Shown: positions 17,883 to 26,880, counted from the first letter of the stretch. The stretch: DNA of 64,000 bases from NCED01 sp035493955 (GCA_035493955.1 DATJHI010000041.1:62001-126000); one strand, 5' to 3'. Made by a program: numbers and translations. The notes: a model not told the origin generated them from the letters alone.

Positions 17883-18167
17883 ATGATCGTCCTCGCCGCC
17901 GCCGCCGCCCTCGCCGCCGCCGAACCGGCTCCGGAAGATCCCGCCGCCACCCTGCGGGCGGTCCAGGCCATGTACGACCAGAGCTGTCAGGTCAGGGCCT
18001 ACGGCTCCTATGACGACCTGTGCGACTCCCTGAAGAAGCAGCTGCGCGAGGCCGCCCAGGCGCAGAGGAAGGCGCCGCCGGCGCGGCGGCCCGCGGCCGT
18101 ATCCACGCCCACTCTGGCTGAAGCTCCCGCCGCCCCGGCCGCAGGGACCCCGGTCCCGCCGCCTTGA
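17883..18167 (+). CDS. Small secreted or periplasmic protein, unknown function
   Basis: A 94-residue frame starting at ATG 17883 just after a strong GGAAGGA site near 17869. The first 17 residues are a short Ala-rich signal sequence. The mature part has two Cys (QSCQV and DLCDSL), possibly a disulfide, then a Lys/Ala helix and a Pro/Ala-rich disordered tail. No family recognised. It converges with the EF-hand gene, 19 bases between. Confidence 0.65.
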   Translation: MIVLAAAAALAAAEPAPEDPAATLRAVQAMYDQSCQVRAYGSYDDLCDSLKKQLREAAQAQRKAPPARRPAAVSTPTLAEAPAAPAAGTPVPPP

Positions 18168-18186
18168 TCGGCGCCGCGACGGCGGA

Positions 18187-18945
18187 TCAGACGGGCCGGC
18201 GCCTTGGCCCCCGTCCCGCGCCTGTCTGCACCGGCATCTTGGGAAGCGTCGCCAGGGTCAGATAGCCCATCTCCGCCGTGTCCAGCAGTTTGAACCGGCG
18301 GTCTGCGGCGTCCTTGAATTCCTTGGCGGTGATCAGGGAGTTGAAGTCGCTGTCTGCGGCCGTCACCGGCTCCGGCTCGCCCAGCAGGCTGTAGGGCGCG
18401 GCCCCCTGGGGGCTCTGCGGGCCCGCGCCGCGGGGGGCGCCGTCGCCCGACGGCTTCCCACCGCCGCCTCCACCTCCGCCGCCGCGGCGGCCGCCTCCAC
18501 CTCCCCCGCCGCCGCCGTACTGGGCGAGAAGGAGCTGCGGCCGGCCCTCCAGCATGCCGGTGCGGCCGGACAGGATCTCCGGGACCAGGCGCTCCTCGTA
18601 GAAGGTCACTTCGGGGCCGGCGACGACGCCGTCGCCGTTCTGGTCGAGGACCTTGAAGAACGCCGCCGCATCGGCTTCGAATTCGGCCAGGTCGAGGCGG
18701 CCGTCGCCGCTCCGGTCGGCCTGGGCGAACCAGACGCCCACCGGATAGGGTTCGCCCGGGGCGGCGCGGAACGGTTTTCCGGCCGGACTGATGAACAGGC
18801 TGGGAGCGGCGCCGCGCGGCCCGCCCTCGCGCGCCTCCCTGAAGCCGCGTCCCGGCCGCTCCGGGGCGGGGGACGCGGCGCAACCGATCAGGCCGAGCAG
18901 GCCCAACCCGATCGCGGCCGGTCTCAAGCAGGTGATGGGCGACAT
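18187..18945 (-). CDS. EF-hand lipoprotein with polyglycine linker
   Basis: A 252-residue lipoprotein: signal with lipobox LIGC (Cys22). Two canonical calcium loops, Asp77 to Glu88 (D-S-D-G-L-D-E) and Asp101 to Glu112 (D-N-D-G-V-E), are followed by a near-pure Gly segment with two Arg at about residues 144-163, then two weaker EF-like segments (DSDFNSLITAKEF and DTAEMGYLTLATL). The Gly run is encoded by GC-only repeats at about 18460-18520. Similar EF-hand lipoproteins occur in Caulobacter relatives; calcium binding is likely, role unknown. Confidence 0.85.
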   Translation of the reverse strand: MSPITCLRPAAIGLGLLGLIGCAASPAPERPGRGFREAREGGPRGAAPSLFISPAGKPFRAAPGEPYPVGVWFAQADRSGDGRLDLAEFEADAAAFFKVLDQNGDGVVAGPEVTFYEERLVPEILSGRTGMLEGRPQLLLAQYGGGGGGGGGRRGGGGGGGGGKPSGDGAPRGAGPQSPQGAAPYSLLGEPEPVTAADSDFNSLITAKEFKDAADRRFKLLDTAEMGYLTLATLPKMPVQTGAGRGPRRRPV

Positions 18946-19136
18946 CCGACGATCCTCTTTGTCGAACCGGGAAACCGGCGGCGGATGTCCTGATGCCGTC
19001 GGAATGTGGTCGGACCGCAGCCGGAAGCCGTCCGTTCGTTTCGGTTGCGCTACAGGTTTGCGACGCCTTCGCGCCTGGCCCGCGCGGGGCGCGCGTCAGG
19101 TTGATCGGGGCGGCATCGATCCGAAGGGGGAGGCCC

Positions 19137-19213
19137 TGGTGGCTGGGGGCGGGATCGAACCGCCGACCTGAGGGTTATGAATCCTCCGCTCTAACCATCT
19201 GAGCTACCCAGCC
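19137..19213 (-). tRNA. tRNA-Met (anticodon CAU), probably elongator
   Basis: A 77-base cloverleaf on the reverse strand with the CCA end encoded (19137-19139). Acceptor 7 bp (GGCTGGG with CCCAGCC), D-arm GCTC/GAGC, anticodon loop TTCATAA at 19175-19181 with anticodon CAU at 19177-19179, and T-arm GGCGG/CCGCC with loop TTCGATC. The first acceptor pair is G-C, unlike initiator tRNA. An Ile2 (CAU) identity is the alternative. One A-C mismatch closes the anticodon stem. Confidence 0.93.
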
Positions 19214-19310
19214 AAGGGCCCGCGGATATAGCGGACACTGCCCGCCCCCTCAAGGCATGAACCGAACGGGCCTTGGGCTTATGCCCGCGACCCTTTAGGG
19301 TCCGCCGCGC

Positions 19311-20339
19311 ATGACGGTTCTGCACCTGTTGGGCTCACCCGGGGACGGCGGGGCGGAGACCTATTTCCTTTCCCTCGCCCGGGCCCTGGCCGAAGACGGC
19401 CTGAGCCAGGCCGCCGCCCTGCACGCCAATGCGGGACGCGAGGCGGCCATGGCCGCGCTGGGCGTGCCCGCCTTCGTCCTGCCCTATGACGCCCCGTTCG
19501 ATTTCGTCAGCGGCCGGCGCATCCGTAAGATCGCCGAGGCGCTTCCGGCCCGGGTGCTGCTGCAGTGGATGAATCGGGCCGGGCGGGTGGTCCCCCGCCA
19601 GGGGCCCTGGACCCGGATCGGGCGGCTGGGGGGCTATTACGACCTGAAGTACTACCGCGGCTGCGAGCTCCTGGTCGGCAACACCCGCGACATCGTCGGC
19701 CACATCGTGCGCAAGGGCTGGCCGGCCGACCGGGTGGTCTACATCCCCAACTTCGCCGAGGCCGGCGCCGAGCCGCCCCAGTCCCGCGCCGCCCTGGACA
19801 CGCCCGAGGGTGCGCCCCTGCTGCTGGCCATGGGCCGGCTGCACAAGGTCAAGGCCCACGACGTCAGCCTGAAGGCCCTGGCCCGTTTCCCCGAGGCCTG
19901 GCTGTGGATCGCCGGCTCCGGCCCGCTGGAGCACGAGCTGAAGGCCCTGGCCGTCCGGTTGGGGGTGGAGAAACGGGTGCGGTTCCTCGGCTGGCGCGAA
20001 GACGCCGCGGCCCTGTACCGCGCCGCCGACGTCTGCCTGTTCCCGTCGCGCTACGAGCCCCTGGGCAACACGGTGATCCAGGCCTGGGCCCACGGGGCGC
20101 CGATCGTCGCCGCCGCCAGCCAGGGGCCGGGGGTGCTGATCCGCGACGGAGAGGACGGCCTGCTAACCCCCATCGACGACGTCGAGGCTCTGGCGCAAGG
20201 GGCGCAACGGCTGGCCCACGACCGGGACCTGGCCAGGCGGCTGGCGGCGGCCGGGCTGGCGCGGGTGGCCACGGAATTCGCCAAGGCTCCCATCGTGGCC
20301 CGGTGGCGCGAGATCTTCGCCCGCTACGGAGAGGGCTGA
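19311..20339 (+). CDS. Glycosyltransferase family 4-like protein
   Basis: A 342-residue GT-B glycosyltransferase. N-terminal GSPGDGGAETYFLSLARAL is the acceptor-side glycine loop; the C-terminal half has LLAMGRLHKVKAHDV and the E-x7-E-type segment FPSRYEPLGNTVIQAWAHG. Likely adds a sugar to lipopolysaccharide or exopolysaccharide at the inner membrane; sugar unknown. It is followed by asnB four bases later, so both probably share a transcript. Confidence 0.88.
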   Translation: MTVLHLLGSPGDGGAETYFLSLARALAEDGLSQAAALHANAGREAAMAALGVPAFVLPYDAPFDFVSGRRIRKIAEALPARVLLQWMNRAGRVVPRQGPWTRIGRLGGYYDLKYYRGCELLVGNTRDIVGHIVRKGWPADRVVYIPNFAEAGAEPPQSRAALDTPEGAPLLLAMGRLHKVKAHDVSLKALARFPEAWLWIAGSGPLEHELKALAVRLGVEKRVRFLGWREDAAALYRAADVCLFPSRYEPLGNTVIQAWAHGAPIVAAASQGPGVLIRDGEDGLLTPIDDVEALAQGAQRLAHDRDLARRLAAAGLARVATEFAKAPIVARWREIFARYGEG

Positions 20340-20343
20340 GACG

Positions 20344-22074
20344 ATGTGCGGGATCGCGGGGATCATCGGCAAACCGGACGAGGCGGCCGCCCGCGCCATG
20401 ATCGAACAACTCGCCCACCGCGGCCCGGACGGTATCCGGGTCGAGACGGTGGGCGAAACCACCCTAGCCCACGCCCGCCTGTCGATCATCGACCTCGAGC
20501 ACGGCTGGCAGCCCCTGCACGCGGCAGGCTCCACCGTCGTCGGCAACGGCGAGATCTACAACTACCTCGAGCTGATCGAAGAGTTCGGCCTCAGGGACCG
20601 TCTGACCACCGGTTCCGACTTCGAACCCCTGCTGCACCTCTATGCGATGGAGGGCGAGAAGGCCTTCGAGCGCTTACGCGGCATGTACGCCTTCTGCCTG
20701 GTCGGCTTCGACGGCCGCACCTGGCTGGTGCGCGACCTGTTCGGCATCAAGCCTCTCTATGTCCGCAACGATGGCGACCGTCTCGCCTTCGCGTCTGAGC
20801 CGCGCAGCCTGTTGGCCGACAACCGGCCGGCGCTCGATCCGGATCGGGTCGCACAGCTCCTCAGCCTGAACTTCACCCTGAACGCGGGGAAGCAGCATGT
20901 TCCGGAATCGATCTTTGCCGGCTTGTCGCGGCTGGCGCCGGCGTCGGCCATGGTGGTGGCGAATACCGGCGAAGTATCGTCGCACTATCGTTATCTCGGG
21001 TACGATTCCCCCACGGTCCAGGAGTCGCAGGCCCTTGATCGCCTGGACGAGGTACTGGAGGACAGCGTCCGTATCCATCAGCGGTCGGACGTTCCTTATG
21101 GCCTGTTTCTGTCCGGAGGCGCCGATTCGACGGCCGTAGCCACCATCATGGCGCGGCTCAACGATCGGCCGGTCACGGCCTTCACCTGCGGCTTCGAGAC
21201 GGCCAGGGCGCTCGATGAGCGGGCCGGCGCGGAACGGGTGGCCAGGGCGCTGGACCTCGACTGGCGGGAAACTCTGTTTACCGAGGCGGACTTCTGGCGG
21301 ATCGCCCCCCTGGTCGCCCTGGCCCTGGACGATCCGACCACCGACTACGCCAGCCTGCCGACCTACAAGCTGGCCGAGGCCGCCAAGGACACGCTCACGG
21401 TCGTGCTCACCGGCGAAGGGGGGGATGAGCTGTTCGCCGGATACGGCCGCTACCGCCGGGCGATGCGTCCCTGGTGGCAAGGGGGCCGCCCCGCCGAACC
21501 CCAGGTCGACGCGCCGTTCCTCAAGGACGGAGGCCGCCGAGCCCTGCAGCAGTGGCGCGCCAGCATCCCGAAAATGCCGGGCGTGAGCCGTCTGCAGCGA
21601 GCCCAACTGGCCGACATCTATACCTGGCTGCCGAACGATCTACTTCTGAAGCTCGACCGCTGCCTGATGGCGCACGGGCTGGAGGGGCGGACGCCCTTTC
21701 TCGACCCCCAAGTCGCCGCCTTCGCCTTCGCCTTGCCAGACGCGATGAAAGTTCGCGGCCGCCACGGCAAGTGGATCCTGCGCAAGTGGTTGGAGCGGCA
21801 TTGCCCAGCCGCCGAGCCTTGGGCGCGAAAGAAGGGCTTCACCGTGCCGGTGGCCGACTGGATCGCCCCGCGCGCCGCCGACCTGGGCCCACGGATCGCT
21901 GCGGTGCAGGGGATCGCCGAAGCCTGCGACGCGGACGCCGTCCGCGCCGTGTTCACCGACCCGCGCCAGGCCCACAACCGCTGGAAGCTGATGTTCTACG
22001 CCCTGTGGTGGACCATCCACGTCGGCCGCGCGACCGCGGACGAGGCGGCGGAGGCGGTGTTCGGCCGCGTTTGA
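20344..22074 (+). CDS. asnB: Asparagine synthase, glutamine-hydrolysing (AsnB family)
   Basis: A 576-residue class II amidotransferase. Cys2 is the glutaminase nucleophile (MCGIAGI), with LAHRGPDG, VGNGEIYNY and RDLFGIKPLY; the synthetase half has the PP loop LSGGADSTAVA and VVLTGEGGDELFAGYGRYRR. The order fits AsnB, but the family also amidates sugar acids and peptides. The coupled glycosyltransferase makes a surface-sugar amidation role possible. No second aspartate-ammonia ligase is seen in the window. Confidence 0.9.
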   Translation: MCGIAGIIGKPDEAAARAMIEQLAHRGPDGIRVETVGETTLAHARLSIIDLEHGWQPLHAAGSTVVGNGEIYNYLELIEEFGLRDRLTTGSDFEPLLHLYAMEGEKAFERLRGMYAFCLVGFDGRTWLVRDLFGIKPLYVRNDGDRLAFASEPRSLLADNRPALDPDRVAQLLSLNFTLNAGKQHVPESIFAGLSRLAPASAMVVANTGEVSSHYRYLGYDSPTVQESQALDRLDEVLEDSVRIHQRSDVPYGLFLSGGADSTAVATIMARLNDRPVTAFTCGFETARALDERAGAERVARALDLDWRETLFTEADFWRIAPLVALALDDPTTDYASLPTYKLAEAAKDTLTVVLTGEGGDELFAGYGRYRRAMRPWWQGGRPAEPQVDAPFLKDGGRRALQQWRASIPKMPGVSRLQRAQLADIYTWLPNDLLLKLDRCLMAHGLEGRTPFLDPQVAAFAFALPDAMKVRGRHGKWILRKWLERHCPAAEPWARKKGFTVPVADWIAPRAADLGPRIAAVQGIAEACDADAVRAVFTDPRQAHNRWKLMFYALWWTIHVGRATADEAAEAVFGRV

Positions 22075-22084
22075 CGGCGGGCCC

Positions 22085-22666
22085 CTAAAACCCCGCCCCG
22101 ACCCGTCCCAGCCGGTCGCGCATCTGGCGCAGGCGCTTGTCGATCTCGGCCATGGTGCGGTTGAGCGCGCCCTCGTCGTCGCGCCAGACTTGCAGGGTGC
22201 GCAGCCACACCGCGGTCATGGCCGCGATCCGAAGCGCGCCGCGCGGTCCGCCGGTGTCGATCCCGGCGGCCTCCAGCAGGGCCCTGGCCGTCGCCGGCAT
22301 GCGCGGCCCCAACACCAGCAAGCCCTCGGCCCGGGCGATGGCGATCAGGGCCTCGCGGTGGAGGGCCATGGCCTCGAGCCGCGCCATCACCGCCTCGAAC
22401 AGGCGGTCGTGGACCTCGGCGTCGGCGGCGACGTCGTCCTCGGCCGCGACCAGCGCCTCGCGGTCGAACCGGCGGGACAACCGGTCCAGGAGGGCCGCCT
22501 TGCCGGGGGCCCGCGCATAGAGTTCGGCGAAGGAGACGCCGGCGGCGCGGGCGATGTCGCGCAGGGCGATCTCCCCCCACGGGCGATCGCGGGCCAGCGC
22601 CAGGGCGGCCTCCGCGGATCGGTCGAGGACGTCGGCGGCGGGAGCGGAAACGGCCTTGTCGGTCAT
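22085..22666 (-). CDS. TetR-like helix-turn-helix protein
   Basis: A 193-residue all-helical protein. The first 55 residues look like a TetR DNA-binding domain (LALARDRPWGEIALRDIARAAGVSFAELYARAPGKAALLDRLSRRF). The remaining part resembles both TetR ligand domains and COQ9-type proteins, which share the fold, so a ubiquinone link is an alternative. ATG 22666 gives the natural N-terminus. It sits 12 bases downstream of proC on the same strand and converges with asnB. Confidence 0.75.
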   Translation of the reverse strand: MTDKAVSAPAADVLDRSAEAALALARDRPWGEIALRDIARAAGVSFAELYARAPGKAALLDRLSRRFDREALVAAEDDVAADAEVHDRLFEAVMARLEAMALHREALIAIARAEGLLVLGPRMPATARALLEAAGIDTGGPRGALRIAAMTAVWLRTLQVWRDDEGALNRTMAEIDKRLRQMRDRLGRVGAGF

Positions 22667-22677
22667 CGCGCGCGCCT

Positions 22678-23475
22678 TCAGCCGGCCAGTTCGCGGGCGC
22701 GGGCGACCGCGGCGTCGACGGCGCGCTGCAACAGGGGGCCGAAGCCGTCGTCGGCCAGCAGCACCTTCAACGCCGCCTCGGTGGTGCCGGCGGGGGAGGT
22801 GACCTGGCGGCGGAGCTCCGAGGGTTCGATCCCGCTTTCGGCCATCAGGGCGCTGGCGCCGGCGACGGTGGCGCGGGCCAGGGCCTTGGCGGCGTCGTCG
22901 GGAAGGCCGGCGCGCTGGCCGGCCGCCTCCAGCGCCTCGACGAAGGCGTAGACATAGGCGGGGCCCGACCCGGACACCGCGGTGGCCGCGTCCATCAACC
23001 CCTCGTCGGCGAGGTCGACGACGGTGGCGACCGGATCGAACAGGGCGTGGGCGCAGGCGCGGGCCGCCGGGTCGGGGGCGTAGACCGAGGCCACGCCCTT
23101 GGCGATGGCCACCGCCGTGGTCGGCATCACCCGCGCGACGGCGCGGCCCTGGAACCCGTCGGCCAGGTCGGCGGCGCGGACTCCGGCGGCGATGGAGACG
23201 ATCACGGCGTCGGGGGACAAGAGGTCGGCGACCGCCCCTGCGGCCATCCGCCACACCTGGGGCTTGACCGCCATCAGCACGGTCCGGGCCTCGATCAGCC
23301 TCTGGTCGGGGGGATTGAGGATCGCGCCCGCGGCGGCGGCGGCCAGGGCGTCGGCGCCGGGATTGGGATCGCGCAGGATCAGGTCGGCGGGGCTGAAGGC
23401 GCCGACGCGGCCCCAGCCCTCCACCAGCGCCCCGCCCATGCGGCCGGCGCCCAAGACAAGGATCGGCGTGGTCAT
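22678..23475 (-). CDS. proC: Pyrroline-5-carboxylate reductase
   Basis: Last step of proline synthesis, NAD(P)H-dependent. The 265-residue protein has the Rossmann start ILVLGAGRMGGALVEGW and the ProC C-terminal signature SELRRQVTSPAGTTEAAL. The VSGSGPAYVYAFVEAL segment forms the active site. Start ATG at 23475; YbjN-domain gene 38 bases upstream on the same strand. Confidence 0.96.
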   Translation of the reverse strand: MTTPILVLGAGRMGGALVEGWGRVGAFSPADLILRDPNPGADALAAAAAGAILNPPDQRLIEARTVLMAVKPQVWRMAAGAVADLLSPDAVIVSIAAGVRAADLADGFQGRAVARVMPTTAVAIAKGVASVYAPDPAARACAHALFDPVATVVDLADEGLMDAATAVSGSGPAYVYAFVEALEAAGQRAGLPDDAAKALARATVAGASALMAESGIEPSELRRQVTSPAGTTEAALKVLLADDGFGPLLQRAVDAAVARARELAG

Positions 23476-23513
23476 GGACGCGGCTTAGCGCGCCGCGCCC
23501 CGCCCGTCACCCT

Positions 23514-24017
23514 TTAGGCGTGGCCGACGGTCTCGAACATGCAGGCGGCCATGGCGTCCTCGGGGTTCTTGGCCCCGCGCAGCAGGAAGTCGAAGGCCGG
23601 ATAGAACCGGTCCGCCGCCTCCACCGCCGCGTCGATCATCGACGCCGCCTGGGCCAGGGTCGGCCGCTCCCCCGTGGGCAGGGGCAGGGAATGGCGGAAG
23701 ACGATCTCGCCGTCCTCGGTCCAGACCTCGAAGTGGCCGAGCCAGACGCGCTGGTTGATCAGCGACAGCAGCTCATGGCTGGCCGCCCGCCGCGCCTTGG
23801 AGGCGCGCAGGTCGAGCGACAGGCAGAGCTGGAGGCAATCGGCCTCCGGACGCCAGGCGAACCAGAGTTCGTAGTCCTTCCAGTCGCCCGCCAGGGCGAA
23901 GGCCAGGTCCCCGTCCTCGGTGCGGTCGAAATCCAGGTTTTCGGCGTTGAGCACGTGCTCGACCACATCGAGAGGGTCGATGCCGAGGTCGACGTCTTCA
24001 GGTTGAGGCGTGTCCAT
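23514..24017 (-). CDS. YbjN domain protein
   Basis: A 167-residue protein with the YbjN (type III chaperone-like) fold signature: DPLDVVEHVLNAENLDFDR, then DYELWFAWRPEADCLQLCLSLDLRA and LLSLINQRVWLGHFEVWTEDGEIVFRHSLPL. The frame starts at ATG 24017; an earlier codon at 24053 would add an atypical extension. Adjacent to proC as in many alphaproteobacteria. Molecular function unknown. Confidence 0.87.
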   Translation of the reverse strand: MDTPQPEDVDLGIDPLDVVEHVLNAENLDFDRTEDGDLAFALAGDWKDYELWFAWRPEADCLQLCLSLDLRASKARRAASHELLSLINQRVWLGHFEVWTEDGEIVFRHSLPLPTGERPTLAQAASMIDAAVEAADRFYPAFDFLLRGAKNPEDAMAACMFETVGHA

Positions 24018-24107
24018 CGGCTTTGATCCTTGTGACGCGGGGGTCCCGCACAACCGAGACTGAGTCGCGTCGGTAAATGGAATGCTATCTGCTTCTGCCG
24101 CGCCGGC

Positions 24108-24371
24108 TCAACCGACGTCGTCCGTTGGGCGAGCGGTAGCTGTGGATGTCGTCAAACGGGCGACCTCCGCCCGGAGGCCGGCGATCTCCGCCGTCAGGGT
24201 GGCGCGGACGGCGTCGAGTTCGTCGCGACGCACCAGGTCCAGCTCGGCGGCGAGCCGGTCGCCCTGGGCGCGGAAGGCGGCCTTGGCCTCCTCGCCGGCG
24301 GTCTGGGCCAGGCTCATCGCCGTCTCCATCGCCTTGGCGAATTCATCGAGGAGGGGATTCTTGGTCTGCAT
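24108..24371 (-). CDS. ubiK: Ubiquinone biosynthesis accessory factor UbiK (YqiC/BMFP family)
   Basis: An 87-residue coiled-coil protein starting at ATG 24371 (MQTKNPLLDEFAKAMETAMSLAQ), with the C-terminal heptad region LVRRDELDAVRATLTAEIAGL. In enterobacteria UbiK helps the aerobic ubiquinone complex. It diverges from ubiA by 115 bases, supporting a ubiquinone role here. Confidence 0.85.
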   Translation of the reverse strand: MQTKNPLLDEFAKAMETAMSLAQTAGEEAKAAFRAQGDRLAAELDLVRRDELDAVRATLTAEIAGLRAEVARLTTSTATARPTDDVG

Positions 24372-24486
24372 GACGCCGCGCCGCTTTCGGGAAACGAGCC
24401 CTATATGGGCCACCCTGGGACAGTTTGCGAGGGCGCCCGCGTTTCGATTGCTTTTCCCCCCGCCAGGGACAGGCTATCTGCCGCTC

Positions 24487-25410
24487 ATGAGCGCCGCCGC
24501 CCCCTTGCCCGATGCGCCTGCGACAAACTGGGTCGACCGCTACGCCCCGCCCGGTCTTCGGCCCTGGCTGCGGCTCGGCCGATTCGACCGGCCGGCCGGA
24601 ACCTGGCTGCTGCTGCTGCCGGGCTGGCAGGCGCTGGCCCTCGGGCCCGCGATCCACGGACGCCTGCCGAGCCTCTTGCTGATCGCACTGTTCGGGATCG
24701 GCGCGGCGGCGATGCGGGGGGCGGGCTGCGCCTACAACGACATCGTCGACCGCGATCTCGACGCCAAGGTCGCCCGCACGGCGATGCGACCGATTCCCTC
24801 GGGCCAGATCCGGGTCCGCCAGGCCTGGCTGTATCTCGCCGGCCTGTGCCTCGCAGGGCTGGGCGTCCTTCTGACCATGAACCGGCTGGCCATAGGGTTG
24901 GGGATCGGCTCGCTGGTCCTGATCGCGGTCTACCCGTTCATGAAGCGGGTCACCTGGTGGCCGCAGGCCTGGCTCGGACTGACCTTCAACTGGGGCGCCC
25001 TGCTCGGCTTCGCCGCCGCCACGGGGACCCTGGCCTGGCCGGCGGCGCTGCTTTACGCAGGCGGCTGGTTCTGGACCCTCGGCTACGACACCATCTACGC
25101 CATCCAGGACCTGGAGGACGACGCCCTGGCCGGGGTGAAGTCCAGCGCGCGACGCCTGGGAGCCGCCGCGCCCCGGGCGGTGCTGGCGTTCTACCTCTTC
25201 GCGGCGGTCCTGGCGCTCGCCGCCGGCTGGTCCGCCCATCTGGGACCGCTGTTCTATCCGGTCTGGCTGACCTACACCGCCCATCTGCTCTGGCAGGCGG
25301 GGCGGGTGCGGGTGGACGATCCGGTCCGGGCGCTTTTCCTGTTCAAGGCCAACCGGGACGCAGGGCTGCTGCTGTTCGCGGCATTCATTCTGGGAGCGTG
25401 GCGGCCATGA
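24487..25410 (+). CDS. ubiA: 4-hydroxybenzoate polyprenyltransferase UbiA
   Basis: Integral membrane prenyltransferase of ubiquinone synthesis. 307 residues from ATG 24487, about eight membrane helices. Both Asp motifs that bind Mg-polyprenyl diphosphate are present: NDIVDRDLDAKV and YDTIYAIQDLEDD. The upstream frame extension is not family-like. It ends in ATGA with the next lipoprotein gene. Confidence 0.95.
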   Translation: MSAAAPLPDAPATNWVDRYAPPGLRPWLRLGRFDRPAGTWLLLLPGWQALALGPAIHGRLPSLLLIALFGIGAAAMRGAGCAYNDIVDRDLDAKVARTAMRPIPSGQIRVRQAWLYLAGLCLAGLGVLLTMNRLAIGLGIGSLVLIAVYPFMKRVTWWPQAWLGLTFNWGALLGFAAATGTLAWPAALLYAGGWFWTLGYDTIYAIQDLEDDALAGVKSSARRLGAAAPRAVLAFYLFAAVLALAAGWSAHLGPLFYPVWLTYTAHLLWQAGRVRVDDPVRALFLFKANRDAGLLLFAAFILGAWRP

Positions 25411-26228
25411 CAGCGATGACGGCCGGTCGGGCCTGGACGGTGCTGATCGGCGTGGCGCTGATCGCCGCGTCCTGCGAGCGCAAGCCCCCGCCCGCCCCGG
25501 CGCCCAAGCCGGCGGTACCGGCCCCCGCGGCCGCGCCCGCCGCCCTGCCGCCGCTGAGCTTTCGTCAGAACACGCCCGACGCCGAGGTCGCCCTCACCCT
25601 GCCGGCGGCGGTGGCCAAGGTCCCGGCGCTCTACACCAAGCTCTATTCGGACGGGCGCAACAGCCTGCGCGCCTTCGCGGACGGGGCCAAGGGAGACCTC
25701 GAGGAACAGCGGGCCACGGGCGAGACGGTGCGGCCCTATCGCCAGAGCCTCGACTACCGTCTCAGCGCCGAGACTCCCAGGCTGATGGGCCTGCAGGTGT
25801 CGGGACGGGAGGACACCGGCGGGGCCGAGCCCACCAACAGTCTGAGGGGCCTGATCTGGGACAAGGCCGCGGGCAAGGAGATCCAGGCGCGGGACCTGTT
25901 CGCCCGCGACGCCGACCTGACGGCGGCCGACAGGGCCCTGTGCGACGCCATCCACGCCGCCAAGAAGGCTCGCAGCGGCGACGCCGAATTGAACGGCGAC
26001 CTGAAGGCCTGCCCCAAGCTGACCGCCGTCCCCCTGACCCTGGCCCCCTCCACCGTCGCCGGCAGGGCGGGGGGGCTGTTGGCCCTGTTCTCGCCCTTCC
26101 AGCTCGGCGACGCCGGAGCCGGCTATCGCATCGCCATCCCCCTTGAGACCATCCGGTCGGCCCTGGCGCCCGCTTACGCCGCAGAGTTCGCCGGCGCGCC
26201 CGCTCCGGGAGCCGGCGACGCAGGCTGA
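25407..26228 (+). CDS. Lipoprotein with DUF4163/DUF3298-like domain
   Basis: A 273-residue protein with signal and possible lipobox AASC near residue 24, a Pro/Ala linker, and a domain resembling DUF4163/DUF3298 (the RsiV/PdaC fold): LDYRLSAETPRLMGLQVSGREDTGG, then GLIWDKAAGKEIQARDLF and a final beta segment FQLGDAGAGYRIAIPLETI. The usual TGGAHP is TGGAEP here. The ATG overlaps the ubiA stop (ATGA). Periplasm-facing; function unknown, possibly glycan binding. Confidence 0.8.
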   Translation: MTAMTAGRAWTVLIGVALIAASCERKPPPAPAPKPAVPAPAAAPAALPPLSFRQNTPDAEVALTLPAAVAKVPALYTKLYSDGRNSLRAFADGAKGDLEEQRATGETVRPYRQSLDYRLSAETPRLMGLQVSGREDTGGAEPTNSLRGLIWDKAAGKEIQARDLFARDADLTAADRALCDAIHAAKKARSGDAELNGDLKACPKLTAVPLTLAPSTVAGRAGGLLALFSPFQLGDAGAGYRIAIPLETIRSALAPAYAAEFAGAPAPGAGDAG

Positions 26229-26229
26229 G

Positions 26230-26880
26230 ATGATCGAGGACCGGCGCGGCTTCATCCTCGCCAACACCCGGCTGCAGATCCCGCCGCATGTCCCCGAACT
26301 GCGTCTGCACCTGGCCGACGAGATCACCCCGATCTGGAAGCTGACCGAGGAGGGCCTGGAGGCGATCGGCCTGCCGCCGCCGTTCTGGGCCTTCGCCTGG
26401 GCGGGGGGCCAAGCCCTGGCCCGCTATCTGATCGATCATCCCGACGTCGTGGCCGGGCGGCGCGTGTTGGATTTCGCGGCCGGCGGCGGGATCGTCGGCA
26501 TCGCCGCCAAGCGGGCGGGCGCGGCAAAGGTGCTCTGCGCCGACATCGACCCCTTCTGCGCCGACGCCGTCGCCCTCAACGCCCAGACCAACGGGGTGGC
26601 GGTGGACTTCACCTCCACGAACCTGCTCGATGACGCGCCGCCGGCCGTGGAGGTGATCCTGGCCGGCGACATCTGCTACGAAAAACCGGTGGCCGAGCGG
26701 GTGCGCGCCTGGCTGGGCGTCGCCGCCGCCCGGGGAACCGCGGTGCTGATCGGCGACCCCAGACGCAGCTATTTCGACCCCAAAGGCCTGGTCCAGCTGG
26801 CCGACTACCAGGTCGAGACCACCCGCGAGCTGGAGGACCACGCGGTCAAGCGCACCGGCGTCTGGGCTTTCGCCGGTTGA
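26230..26880 (+). CDS. Class I methyltransferase, ETF-beta lysine methyltransferase (METTL20) type
   Basis: A 216-residue enzyme. Motifs: PPFWAFAWAGGQALARYL, VLDFAAGGGIVGIAAKRAGA (SAM loop), ADIDPFCADAVALNAQTNG and ILAGDICYEKPVAERV. This set matches the METTL20/ETFBKMT family; the Agrobacterium homologue methylates lysines of the electron transfer flavoprotein beta subunit. Start ATG 26230, one base after the preceding stop. Protein target here is inference. Confidence 0.85.
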   Translation: MIEDRRGFILANTRLQIPPHVPELRLHLADEITPIWKLTEEGLEAIGLPPPFWAFAWAGGQALARYLIDHPDVVAGRRVLDFAAGGGIVGIAAKRAGAAKVLCADIDPFCADAVALNAQTNGVAVDFTSTNLLDDAPPAVEVILAGDICYEKPVAERVRAWLGVAAARGTAVLIGDPRRSYFDPKGLVQLADYQVETTRELEDHAVKRTGVWAFAG

